Shown piece after piece: positions 34,422 through 42,749 of a stretch of 64,000 bases of DNA; position 1 is the stretch's first letter, and each line of letters opens with the position of its first letter. The notes beneath the pieces were generated by a model. The model did no database searches and was not told the origin of the DNA. It saw only the letters and a program-made list of their open reading frames with translations. Source of the DNA: an uncultured Bacteroidales bacterium. GTDB taxonomy: Bacteria > Bacteroidota > Bacteroidia > Bacteroidales > Muribaculaceae. The position numbers and the translations under genes are program-made. Location of the stretch: the NCBI GenBank assembly GCA_902792895.1, contig CADBBK010000006.1, forward strand, positions 1 to 64,000, given 5' to 3'.

Positions 34422-36212
34422 ATGAGATCAAGAAATATCGCTTTTACCGCATTAATAGTTGTGCTAGCTCTGGCGTTGGCATGCTGCAACGGGGGCGGTG
34501 ACACGGCCACCATGCGTGAGCTCGCCAACATCGACTCGCTGTTGTCAAAGGCTCGCCAGTATGCATTGGCGCAACAACGTTTGGATTCTCTCCGCCCTGA
34601 CGGGTTCAACAAGGCCGAGCGTGCCTACTATAGCCTGTTGCTCACCCAATCGCACTACAAGAACTATATCAACGACACAACCGATGCCGTGATCAACGAG
34701 GCGGTGAACTACTATAAGCACCACGGCGACCGCGAGAAATACACCCGTTCACTGCTCTATAAGGGCTGTGTCTATCAGATGATGGGCGATGCCGAAAAGG
34801 CGATAGCGTCCTATAAGGATGCCGAAAACGAGGCCGAAGATAGTGACCTGGAAAATAGAGCCTTCGCCAAGCTGCGATTGGCAACCCTCTATGCCGACAA
34901 TTCAAACTATGCCGACCTGAAAATCAGGAAATTCAAGGAGGCTCTGGACCTGTACAATCAACTGGGCGACAAGCACTACCAGATAGTATGCCTAACCGAG
35001 ATTGGAGGCTATTACCGTAATCAGTCCTACAACCTTGACAGCGCACGCTATTATATGGATAAAGCCATACGACTCTCGCAGGAAGAGCATGAGACATGGT
35101 TTGAGTTTCAAAATCTGTACATGAGAGCCGAGATGTACTGCCTGATTACCAAAGAGTATGACAAGGCCCGGGTTGATATCCTGAAAGCCATAGCAGCCGG
35201 CAAGGATGAGATTGACCACCCCCGCGCACACTATGTCGCGGCCGAGACCTATCTGAACCTGGGACGGCCCGATTCAGCCCTCTACTATCTCAATCATGTG
35301 CCCCCCAGCGGCATGATGGCCAATCACACCAGCGACACAGTCATGTATTGCCGGCTCATGAGTGAAATCGCCAAAGCCAATAAGGATTGGGATAAATACA
35401 CCACCTATTATGACCAGGCCAACGAGATGGCAGATTCGATACTGGTTGCCAATGTCAACAAGAACTACCTGGCTATTGAGAAGAAATATGACATCCAGCT
35501 GGAAGAACTCAAGAAGGCGAAGCGTGAGTCCCGCACACGTGGAGCTTTCCTGCTGGCTGCGTTGCTGGCCCTCGCGGCGCTGGGCGTGACGTTCCTGGCA
35601 TGGCGATACCGCAGCCGCCTGAAGCAGAAGGAGACCGAATATGAATTGCAACGGGCCGATCTCGATGCATCGCTGGCGAGCCTGGAGCAGATGAGAGCGA
35701 CCATCAGCACTCGGGAACAGGAACTGAAAGCGGCACAGGACGAATTGCGAGGCAACGAGGCACGCATGGACGAGGAACTCGCAGCCTTGGAAGCTCAGCA
35801 GCGCAAGAGTGACGAGATGCGTTCCATCGTCGATAACCAGATACAGGTGATTCACCAGTTGCTGGAATTGTCCTATCAGCCCAACGAGGCGACATTTGCC
35901 CGCAAGTTCAATGAACTGATGACCGTCCCCGCCGAAGACGCCGTCCCCACCGAATCCTACTGGAACAATCTTCACAGTCTGACCAATGACCTGCACCATA
36001 ATGTGCTCAACGAGGCACAACGCATCGCTGGCGGCACGCTCAACGAAAGCGAGATGAACTTCCTGGCCCTGTACTGCTACGGCTTCTCCCGCACGGTCAT
36101 CATGATCTGCATGAAATACAGCAGCCTGGGCACCGTCTCCAACAAGAAAATCCAGATAGCCAAGAAGCTGGGCGTTAACAACCTCGACGACTTCGTCAAC
36201 AACTACCGTTGA
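34422..36212 (+). CDS. TPR sensor-regulator with membrane helix and C-terminal HTH-like domain
   Basis: A 596-residue protein of a Bacteroidetes layout. The N-terminal signal ends in a lipobox-like ALACC near residue 21. TPR repeats cover about 30-340 (YKGCVYQMMGDAEKAIASYKDAE, AAETYLNLGRPDSALYYL). A membrane helix lies near 375-393 (FLLAALLALAALGVTFLAW), a coiled coil at about 395-475, and a C-terminal LuxR-like helix-turn-helix at about 540-590 (LNESEMNFLALYCYGFS, KKIQIAKKLGVNNLDDF). It probably senses something in the periplasm and binds DNA at the inner face of the membrane. It is divergent from the dockerin operon and may control it. Confidence 0.8.
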   Translation: MRSRNIAFTALIVVLALALACCNGGGDTATMRELANIDSLLSKARQYALAQQRLDSLRPDGFNKAERAYYSLLLTQSHYKNYINDTTDAVINEAVNYYKHHGDREKYTRSLLYKGCVYQMMGDAEKAIASYKDAENEAEDSDLENRAFAKLRLATLYADNSNYADLKIRKFKEALDLYNQLGDKHYQIVCLTEIGGYYRNQSYNLDSARYYMDKAIRLSQEEHETWFEFQNLYMRAEMYCLITKEYDKARVDILKAIAAGKDEIDHPRAHYVAAETYLNLGRPDSALYYLNHVPPSGMMANHTSDTVMYCRLMSEIAKANKDWDKYTTYYDQANEMADSILVANVNKNYLAIEKKYDIQLEELKKAKRESRTRGAFLLAALLALAALGVTFLAWRYRSRLKQKETEYELQRADLDASLASLEQMRATISTREQELKAAQDELRGNEARMDEELAALEAQQRKSDEMRSIVDNQIQVIHQLLELSYQPNEATFARKFNELMTVPAEDAVPTESYWNNLHSLTNDLHHNVLNEAQRIAGGTLNESEMNFLALYCYGFSRTVIMICMKYSSLGTVSNKKIQIAKKLGVNNLDDFVNNYR

Positions 36213-36270
36213 CCTTGACAACAAGTTTGGCATTCTTCATCGGCCTGTCGTAGAAAAATGAAGGGCCTGC
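36206..36270 (-). pseudogene. Remnant of a GH31-type coding sequence
   Basis: Read on the minus strand, about 20 codons give AGPSFFYDRPMKNAKLVVKVN. This aligns with ALPSLAYDRSVKNAKPVVKVN from the GH31 enzyme encoded at 22063-24441, with strong DNA similarity around TTTGGCATTCTTCA. No frame continues on either side. It overlaps the last codons of the TPR gene. Confidence 0.45.
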
Positions 36271-36291
36271 CAGGGTTGTTTGGCAAGCCCT
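36262..36291. terminator. Hairpin between convergent TPR and vWA genes
   Basis: AGGGCCTGCCA (36262-36272) pairs with TGGCAAGCCCT (36281-36291), one mismatch. It can serve both convergent genes. Confidence 0.55.
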
Positions 36292-36392
36292 CCAATTGGG
36301 GTAAACAAGGAATGTGTGCTCTTCGGTCCTGTGGGGTAAATCAGTTATTCAGTACTATTTGTAACCTTGAGGGCGTCCTGCCTGGCTGATTA

Positions 36393-37580
36393 TCAGAAAA
36401 TCTTGAGGCCATAGATTTTCCAGAACTCCTCTGGCAGGGAGATGTTCTCATGGCTGACAGCATCGGCGAACAGTTGTGCCACCTGATGCACGTCGTAGCC
36501 CGCGTTGCCGCACCCCACGCGGGTAACCAGGAAGCGCTTTTCGGGATGGTTGGCGGCAAAGTCCACGAAGCGCCGCACGGCATCGGCAAACAGGCTGTAA
36601 TCGCCAGTAGTGGGGATGGCATAGCTTTGGCCTTGCAGCCCCTCGCCCTGACCGACGATGGCACCGAAGTGATTCACCGCAAAGGCAGCGGCACCGCCGG
36701 CATGGCTCCCGTCAGGGTTGGAGCCGAAGACAAAGACCTCGTTGTCGGCCAGCTGGTCAATCCTGTCGGGGGTGACGCGGTTGGCAAAGAAATCTCGGGC
36801 ATGGTCGCGCAGAATTCTTCTTTTCTGCGCAGGGCTATCGTCAACATCATATTCGCAGCTCAAATGCTGAAAATGAGCGCGCTTGGACGATGTGTCGCGG
36901 CGCCAGATGTTGGACGCGCCCAAGTCATCGTGGTCAAACGCCATCACGTGGTCGATGGACAAATTCCGGGTCACTTCCACCACATCGTGGCACGAGCCCA
37001 TATAGGAGAAGACCCAGCCCTCTTCCTTGAGGCGCTCAATGAGCTGGCGCAGGGCTTCACCCGACCATTCGCGGGAGGCATTCTCCAGGCCATCGGTAAT
37101 GACCGTCACGACGGCGGTGGCATTTTCATCATCCTTGATGAGCTCATGCAGTCGGGTCAAAGACTGGCCCATCGCGTCAAACAACGGCGTACAGCCAGTG
37201 GGGTGATAATCATGGAAGTCACACACGCTGGCGATGGGCATCGCGTCGATGTGGGTGCGGACGGGAGGCACACCACCGTTACGCTCATCAAAGCATACCA
37301 GCGTGAGGAAGTGCTGCTGCTTGTCGGCAAAATCTTCCTGCGCTTTTCTGATGGTGGCGATGGTCTCGTTGATGCCGCTGACGGTCACACGCTCCAGGCC
37401 GCCCATCGAGCCGCTCTCATCGACGATGATGAGGTTGTAGATGTGGAGCTTCTTGGGGTCCACACGCTCCCCTGCCAGGCTGTTGCTTGCCTGAGTTTCC
37501 TGATTCATACCATTCCCCGTGGGGCATCCTTCGTTGGCCTGTTGGGCCGCACACTTGTTTCTCTTAAATGGATTTTTCAT
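36393..37580 (-). CDS. von Willebrand factor A domain fused to a macro-like domain
   Basis: A 395-residue cytosolic protein without signal peptide. The vWA domain covers about 45-235: MIDAS residues in DESGSMG near 54, with supporting threonine and aspartate in TGCTPL and TDGLEN. A linker with many charged residues follows. The last 120 residues (LADNEVFVFGSNPDGSHAGGAAAFAVNHFG to RVGCGNAGYD) resemble the macrodomain-related fold seen in some phage and bacterial proteins that handle ADP-ribose. The fusion suggests a metal-dependent adhesion module regulating an ADP-ribose or nucleotide enzyme. Two palindromes upstream match one in front of the Nudix regulator. Confidence 0.75.
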   Translation of the reverse strand: MKNPFKRNKCAAQQANEGCPTGNGMNQETQASNSLAGERVDPKKLHIYNLIIVDESGSMGGLERVTVSGINETIATIRKAQEDFADKQQHFLTLVCFDERNGGVPPVRTHIDAMPIASVCDFHDYHPTGCTPLFDAMGQSLTRLHELIKDDENATAVVTVITDGLENASREWSGEALRQLIERLKEEGWVFSYMGSCHDVVEVTRNLSIDHVMAFDHDDLGASNIWRRDTSSKRAHFQHLSCEYDVDDSPAQKRRILRDHARDFFANRVTPDRIDQLADNEVFVFGSNPDGSHAGGAAAFAVNHFGAIVGQGEGLQGQSYAIPTTGDYSLFADAVRRFVDFAANHPEKRFLVTRVGCGNAGYDVHQVAQLFADAVSHENISLPEEFWKIYGLKIF

Positions 37581-37663
37581 TTTTCAAACTTTTATCAAAC
37601 CATTAATTACTACTAATAAACACGCTGTATCTGTTATACTTTGTTTTGCTATCGTTTTCGCTG

Positions 37664-37671
37664 CAAAGATA
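37664..37671 (-). promoter_or_regulatory. -7 box of the vWA/macro-like gene
   Basis: Minus-strand TATCTTTG; no TTG at the expected distance, which fits a promoter that needs an activator or a weak promoter. Confidence 0.55.
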
Positions 37672-37714
37672 CGTCTGTTCACAGTGCGCCCTCTATTTCT
37701 GCAACCTTGCCAAA

Positions 37715-37729
37715 GTGTAATATTTACAC
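37715..37729. promoter_or_regulatory. Palindromic operator GTGTA-N5-TACAC, site 1
   Basis: GTGTA-ATATT-TACAC, a perfect arm match (in fact GTGTAA/TTACAC), about 58-72 bases upstream of the expected start of the vWA/macro transcript. Confidence 0.6.
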
Positions 37730-37770
37730 ATTGGAAGAATCGGGAGCACAGATTCTAGACGCAGACCAAT

Positions 37771-37785
37771 GTGTAAATTTGACAC
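37771..37785. promoter_or_regulatory. Palindromic operator GTGTA-N5-TACAC, site 2
   Basis: GTGTA-AATTT-GACAC, one arm mismatch. The wider AATGTGT/ACACATT arms pair perfectly. Its centre is 56 bases from that of site 1, between five and six helical turns. Confidence 0.55.
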
Positions 37786-37864
37786 ATTAATCATTCCTGT
37801 CAAGTGTCCATCCCCTGTAATCCCAGAGGTTGGATCAAGGTTGGTTCAGCCGCCTGCCGCCGAG

Positions 37865-38596
37865 TCAGAACTCCAGGCGCATGCCTATCTTCTTGGCTTG
37901 CTGGTAGGCTTCTTCATCAAAAGTGTACAACTTGGGAGAGCGATGGGGGTTTCCTGTCACCTTTCTTCCGGTCTCCCTAATGTACCCGAGGTTCAACATC
38001 TTTTTTTGAAAGTTCCTTCGATCACTTAATTTAGTATCATCCCCGGGGGGGTCTAATATAGCTTTATATATGTTGTGTAACTGGGGCATTGTGAATTCCT
38101 TGTCAAGCAAGTGAAATCCAATGGGTTCGAAATGTATGCGTTGGCGCAGCCGTTCAAGGGCTAACGTTACGATTTCCTTATGGTCAAAGGCCAATTCGGG
38201 CAGTTCCTTGACCGGGAACCACTTGGCATTGCTGGCATCATCACCTCCCTTGACGTTATACTTGTTCTGAACCACAAGGGCAAAGAAGGCAATGGTGATG
38301 ACACGCTCACGTGGATCGCGCCCAATGTGGGAAAACGTCTGCATTTCCTCGATATAGATATCATCCACGTCGGTCTCCTCACGCAACTCACGATAGGCGC
38401 AAGCCTGAGCTGTCACATCATCAGGACGCATGAAGCCACCAGGCAAGGCCCACATGTTCTTGTAGGGCTCCAGGGCTCGCTGGATGAGCAGGACATTAAG
38501 TCCCTCACCATCAAAGCCAAAGACCACGGCATCGGTAGTTACCGCCGGGTGCCAGTAGTGTGATTCCCACATCTTGGTTTCGCTGTTAAACTTCAT
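37865..38596 (-). CDS. Nudix-domain transcription regulator (NrtR/AraR-like)
   Basis: A 243-residue protein. The Nudix fold covers about 18-150 and the degenerate box GGFMRPDDVTAQACAYRELREETD lies near 52. An aspartate replaces the first box glutamate and the late glycine is lost, as in family members that have given up hydrolysis. A winged helix occupies about 165-235 (FTMPQLHNIYKAIL, DRRNFQKKMLNLGYI). This is the layout of NrtR, which controls NAD metabolism, and of the Bacteroides arabinose regulator AraR; the ligand here is unknown. A palindrome at its own transcription start suggests autoregulation, and matching sites precede the neighbouring vWA/macro gene. Confidence 0.85.
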   Translation of the reverse strand: MKFNSETKMWESHYWHPAVTTDAVVFGFDGEGLNVLLIQRALEPYKNMWALPGGFMRPDDVTAQACAYRELREETDVDDIYIEEMQTFSHIGRDPRERVITIAFFALVVQNKYNVKGGDDASNAKWFPVKELPELAFDHKEIVTLALERLRQRIHFEPIGFHLLDKEFTMPQLHNIYKAILDPPGDDTKLSDRRNFQKKMLNLGYIRETGRKVTGNPHRSPKLYTFDEEAYQQAKKIGMRLEF

Positions 38597-38610
38597 TGCT
38601 ATCCTTCTTT

Positions 38611-38625
38611 GTGTATTTTTTACAC
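38611..38625. promoter_or_regulatory. Palindromic operator GTGTA-N5-TACAC, site 3
   Basis: GTGTA-TTTTT-TACAC overlaps the expected start of transcription of the Nudix regulator gene, the position for a repressor acting on its own gene. Confidence 0.6.
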
Positions 38626-38627
38626 TA

Positions 38628-38635
38628 CAAAAGTA
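38628..38635 (-). promoter_or_regulatory. -7 box of the Nudix regulator gene
   Basis: Minus-strand TACTTTTG, two bases from the palindrome. The rest of the interval up to dnaB (about 250 bases) is AT-rich on the left and shows no gene. Confidence 0.55.
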
Positions 38636-38889
38636 ATGCCAATTATTTTATCCACAAATTATTTTTGTAGAATATTTTTCACTCTATCTGCATTTTCCCC
38701 AATTTTAATATTCTTTAATCATCAGCACCGGCACCCTGAAAAGGCAACAAACTCACCAACGCACCTCACGCCACGGCAAGCAGATACCGGCTGAAGGCTG
38801 ATGGCAACGACAATGGCTCGAAAAAGCAATTGTCAACATCATGTCAATATAATGTAGATAATCTCGTGGTGCGTCTCAAGTATTTTCAC

Positions 38890-38897
38890 TATCTTTG
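38890..38897 (+). promoter_or_regulatory. -7 box of dnaB
   Basis: TATCTTTG matches the consensus; the -33 TTG is not clear. It overlaps the alternative TTG start at 38895 and so supports 38934. Confidence 0.55.
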
Positions 38898-38933
38898 CCA
38901 TCCGATTACCAACAAAACCGCCCAGACAGAACA

Positions 38934-40514
38934 ATGGAAGAATTTGAAGTAGGCAAGCAGACGCGCCGACGCACCAAACCCACCCATGAGCCGGAAATCA
39001 TCGGCGAATTCGGCAAACTGCCCCCGCAGGACACCTCGCTCGAGGATGCCGTGCTGGGAGCGCTCATGCTCGAGAGGGACGCTTATAATAATGTGTGCGA
39101 AATCCTCAAGCCCGAGGCTTTCTACAACCCGGCCAACCAGAAGATCTATGAGGCCATCCAGACGCTGGCCGCCCACGGCAAGCCCATCGACATGCTCACC
39201 GTCACCGACCAGCTGCGCACCAACAAGGTGCTCGACGAGGTGGGTGGCGCCATCCGCATCAGCGAGTTGACGGGTCTGGTGTCGAGTGCCGCCAACGCCG
39301 AGTTCCACGCACGCATCGTGGCGCAGAAGTACCTCGCCCGCGAACTCATCAGCTACAGCAGCCAGGTGCAATCGCTCGCCTTCGACGAGTCGATCGACGT
39401 GTATGACCTGATGCAGGAGGCCGAGGGCAAGCTGTTCGAAATCAGCAAGAACACCCTCAAGCGCGACGTCATCCCCATCGAGAACGCCGTGCAGGACGCC
39501 ATCAAGAAGATTGAGGAGGCCGCCAACCGCGAGAGCGGACTGAGCGGTCTGGAGTCGGGCTACCACAAGCTGGACCGCCTGACCAGCGGCTGGCAGAACA
39601 GCGACCTCATCATCATCGCCGCCCGCCCCGCCATGGGTAAGACGGCCTTCGTCCTGTCGATGGCCAAGAACATGGCTGTGGACTACAACTATCCCGTCGC
39701 CGTGTTCTCGCTCGAGATGTCGAGCCTGCAGCTGGTGAACCGACTCATCAGCAACGTGTGCTCGCTCGAGGGTGAGAAAATCAAGAGCGGACAGCTGACG
39801 CAGCCCGAGTGGGAAAACCTCATCACCCGCACACGCAGCCTGAGTTCGGCACCGCTGTACATCGACGACACGCCGTCGCTGTCCATCTTTGAGCTCAGGA
39901 CCAAGGCCCGCCGCCTCGTGCGCGAGCAGAAGGTGAAAATCATCATCATCGACTACCTGCAGCTGATGAATGCCACGGGCATGAAATTCGGCAGCCGCGA
40001 GCAGGAGGTGAGCACCATCTCGCGCTCGCTCAAGCAGCTGGCCAAGGAGCTCGACATCCCCATCATCGCCCTGTCGCAGCTCAACCGCAGCGTCGAGACG
40101 CGCGCCGCCGACGACAAGCTGGGCAAGCGCCCGCAACTGAGCGACCTGCGTGAGTCGGGCGCCATCGAGCAGGATGCCGACATCGTGTGCTTCATCCACC
40201 GCCAGGAGTATTACACCAAGTCGAGTGTCGATGCCGAGGGCCACAACATCAAGGGCGTTGCCGAGTTCATCGTGGCCAAGCACCGCAGCGGTGCCACCGA
40301 CACCATCAACCTGCGCTTCGTGAGCCGTTTTGCCCGTTTCGAGAACGAGGATGAGAACAATGTCCAGGGCAACGAGACCACCTATGAGTCCAAGATGAAC
40401 GCAGGCGATGACCCAGGCCCCATGACCCCAATCGACAACAGTGCTCCACAACCTCCCATGCCGCCCAACGAGGCTTGGATGTCCGACTCCAACGAGGAGA
40501 AGCTTCCATTCTAG
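38934..40514 (+). CDS. dnaB: Replicative DNA helicase
   Basis: Hexameric helicase that unwinds DNA at the replication fork. The N-terminal domain is at about 30-160 (PPQDTSLEDAVLGALML) and the RecA-like core from about 205: Walker A in ARPAMGKTAF near 233, FSLEMSS near 258, Walker B in IIIIDYLQLM near 339, and the loop ALSQLNRSVE near 380. No intein is present. The tail after 455 is Pro/Asn-rich and low in complexity. Start at 38934 gives 526 residues; the longer frame begins inside the -7 box. Confidence 0.96.
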   Translation: MEEFEVGKQTRRRTKPTHEPEIIGEFGKLPPQDTSLEDAVLGALMLERDAYNNVCEILKPEAFYNPANQKIYEAIQTLAAHGKPIDMLTVTDQLRTNKVLDEVGGAIRISELTGLVSSAANAEFHARIVAQKYLARELISYSSQVQSLAFDESIDVYDLMQEAEGKLFEISKNTLKRDVIPIENAVQDAIKKIEEAANRESGLSGLESGYHKLDRLTSGWQNSDLIIIAARPAMGKTAFVLSMAKNMAVDYNYPVAVFSLEMSSLQLVNRLISNVCSLEGEKIKSGQLTQPEWENLITRTRSLSSAPLYIDDTPSLSIFELRTKARRLVREQKVKIIIIDYLQLMNATGMKFGSREQEVSTISRSLKQLAKELDIPIIALSQLNRSVETRAADDKLGKRPQLSDLRESGAIEQDADIVCFIHRQEYYTKSSVDAEGHNIKGVAEFIVAKHRSGATDTINLRFVSRFARFENEDENNVQGNETTYESKMNAGDDPGPMTPIDNSAPQPPMPPNEAWMSDSNEEKLPF

Positions 40515-40579
40515 CCTGCCCTATCAGCCAGACGGAGCAGATAATCGGGATTAACCGGAGCGGATTTGTACTATTTTAT

Positions 40580-40587
40580 TACTTTTG
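40580..40587 (+). promoter_or_regulatory. -7 box of the M13 peptidase gene
   Basis: TACTTTTG, 44 bases ahead of the ATG at 40631. Confidence 0.5.
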
Positions 40588-40630
40588 CCGTTTAGTAGTT
40601 AACATATAACCTATACTATAGTATTTATAA

Positions 40631-42655
40631 ATGAAAAAGATGTTATTAGCTATGGCCATAATGATGGCTGCAGTGCCTGGCGTACAGGCACAAGTGACAC
40701 ACGGTGTGAACCGTGCCGACATGGACCTGAGCGTTAAGCCGGGTGAAGATTTCTATGAGTATGCCGGTGGTGGCTGGATGAAGGCCAACCCGCTGAGCGA
40801 GCGTCCTGAGTATTCCAGCTATGGCGTGTTTGACGTGCTGGCCGAGCAGAACCAGAACCGCTTGCGCGACATGTTCCTGGAGCTGGGCAAGACCGAGCAC
40901 AAGTTCGGTACCGTTGACCAGAAGGTTGCCGACCTGTACAAGATGGCAATGGACAGCGACCGCCTGAACCGCGAGGGCGCACAGCCCCTGATGGCCGACC
41001 TGGCCAACATCAAGGCCTTCAAGAAGGCTGACCTGACCCGTTTCATCGCCGACCAGCACCTGAAGATCGCCAACCCGTTCTTCGGCATCGGCGTGGAGAC
41101 CGACCTCAAGAACAGTGACATGAACGTGATGTGGCTCAGCGCCGGCACCAGCGGACTGCCCGACAGGGACTACTACCTGAACACCGATGCCGACAGCAAG
41201 AAGATCCAGCAGGCCTACCGCGACTACCTCGTGAAGATGTTCATGCTCGCCGGCTACAGCAAGAAAGAGGCTAACCGCGCCAGCAAGACCATCTACGACA
41301 TCGAGTACAAGTTTGCCCAGGCTAAGATGGACCGCGCCGAGGCCCGCGACTACAACAAGCTGTACAACATCCGCACCGTGGAGCAGCTGCAGAATGACTA
41401 TCCCGCCATCAACTGGAAGGAGTACTTCAACCTGATGGGTGTACCCCAAACCGAGTGGGTAATCCTGACTGAGCCCAAGGTGATGGCCGTTGCCAACGAC
41501 TTGATGACCAACCTCAAGGAGCAGCAGATGCGCGACTACATGGCTGGCCTGCTCATCAGCGGTTCGAGCGGCTACCTGAGCGACGCCTTCGGCGAGACCT
41601 CGTTTGACTTCTACGGCCGCATGCTGAGCGGACAGAAGGAGCGCAAGCCGCGCTGGAAACGCGCCCTGAGCGCCCCCAACGGACTGCTGGGCGAGGCCGT
41701 CGGCGAGATCTACGTGAACAAGTATTTTGCCCACGGCAGCAAGGAGAAGATGCTCAAGCTCATCAGCGAGCTGCGTAAGTCGCTGGCTGCACACATCGCC
41801 GGCCTGACCTGGATGAGCGAGCAGACCAAGATCAACGCCCTGGTGAAGCTCAACGCCTTCACCGTCAAGATCGGTTATCCCGACAAGTGGCGCGACTACA
41901 GCGGTCTGACAGTGGATCCCAGCAAGAGCCTGTATGACAACATCAAGGCCGCCAGCCTGTATGAGACCCGCCGCAACCTTAACAAGATGGGCAAGCCCGT
42001 TGACCGTGACGAGTGGGGCATGACACCGCAGACGGTGAACGCCTACTACAACCCCACCACCAACGAGATCTGCTTCCCCGCCGCCATCCTGCAACCTCCC
42101 TTCTTTGATGTGGAGGCCGACGATGCCACCAACTTCGGTGCCATCGGCGTGGTCATCGGCCACGAAATGACTCACGGCTTTGACGACCAGGGCCGCATGT
42201 TCGACCAGTATGGCAACATGACCGACTGGTGGACCGAGGAGGACTCGCAGAAGTTCCAGGAGGCTGCCGAGAAGCTGGCTGCCCAGTTCGACCAGATCGT
42301 TGTCGTGAAGGACCAGCATGCCAACGGCCACCTCACCCTGGGCGAGAACATCGCCGACCAGGGCGGCCTGCGCATCGCCTACGATGCCTTCCGCACCACG
42401 CAGCAGTTCCGCGACGGCAAGAAGCTTGACGGTTTCACCCCCGCCCAGCGCTTCTACCTGAGCTACGGCCGCATCTGGGCCGACAACATGACCGATGAGG
42501 CTATCTTCCAGCAGACCAAGAGTGACCCCCACTCCATCGGCCGCTATCGCGTGAACGCCACGTTGAGGAACATCGACACCTTCTTTGACGCCTTCGGCAT
42601 CAAGGCCGGTGAGAAGATGTGGCTCGACCCCGCTGACCGCGCCATCATCTGGTAA
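40631..42655 (+). CDS. pepO: Exported M13 family metallopeptidase (neprilysin/PepO type)
   Basis: A 674-residue zinc endopeptidase, probably periplasmic, that trims peptides. The signal peptide ends at VQAQ (residue 20). The M13 substrate motif NAYYNP is near 475, the zinc site GHEMTHGFDD near 510 and the third ligand LGENIADQGGL near 572; the C-terminal W/Pro-rich end is typical. Single gene with its own -7 box, closed by a hairpin. Several members are called PepO; the symbol is given by similarity. Confidence 0.93.
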   Translation: MKKMLLAMAIMMAAVPGVQAQVTHGVNRADMDLSVKPGEDFYEYAGGGWMKANPLSERPEYSSYGVFDVLAEQNQNRLRDMFLELGKTEHKFGTVDQKVADLYKMAMDSDRLNREGAQPLMADLANIKAFKKADLTRFIADQHLKIANPFFGIGVETDLKNSDMNVMWLSAGTSGLPDRDYYLNTDADSKKIQQAYRDYLVKMFMLAGYSKKEANRASKTIYDIEYKFAQAKMDRAEARDYNKLYNIRTVEQLQNDYPAINWKEYFNLMGVPQTEWVILTEPKVMAVANDLMTNLKEQQMRDYMAGLLISGSSGYLSDAFGETSFDFYGRMLSGQKERKPRWKRALSAPNGLLGEAVGEIYVNKYFAHGSKEKMLKLISELRKSLAAHIAGLTWMSEQTKINALVKLNAFTVKIGYPDKWRDYSGLTVDPSKSLYDNIKAASLYETRRNLNKMGKPVDRDEWGMTPQTVNAYYNPTTNEICFPAAILQPPFFDVEADDATNFGAIGVVIGHEMTHGFDDQGRMFDQYGNMTDWWTEEDSQKFQEAAEKLAAQFDQIVVVKDQHANGHLTLGENIADQGGLRIAYDAFRTTQQFRDGKKLDGFTPAQRFYLSYGRIWADNMTDEAIFQQTKSDPHSIGRYRVNATLRNIDTFFDAFGIKAGEKMWLDPADRAIIW

Positions 42656-42675
42656 CCAAACCACAACTTCTTAAA

Positions 42676-42714
42676 CAGCAAGCGCTCGAGGCATTTGGCC
42701 GCGGGCGCTTGCTG
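42676..42714. terminator. Bidirectional hairpin between the M13 peptidase and tatD genes
   Basis: CAGCAAGCGC (42676-42685) pairs perfectly with GCGCTTGCTG (42705-42714) between convergent genes; no strong T tract. Confidence 0.55.
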
Positions 42715-42749
42715 CTATATTGACTATAGTTGCTCTAGAATCTATAATG

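Noticed and set aside
37774..37781. Plus-strand -7 box TAAATTTG inside operator site 2
   Set aside because: There is no -33 TTG and no gene on the plus strand downstream; chance match within the palindrome.
38889..40451. 520-codon open frame antisense to dnaB
   Set aside because: High-GC codon bias of dnaB leaves its antisense frame open; the predicted protein is Val/Gly/His/Asp-rich and resembles no family.
40646..42664. 672-codon open frame antisense to the M13 peptidase gene
   Set aside because: Same shadow effect; the sense frame has a signal peptide, zinc site and full family length.
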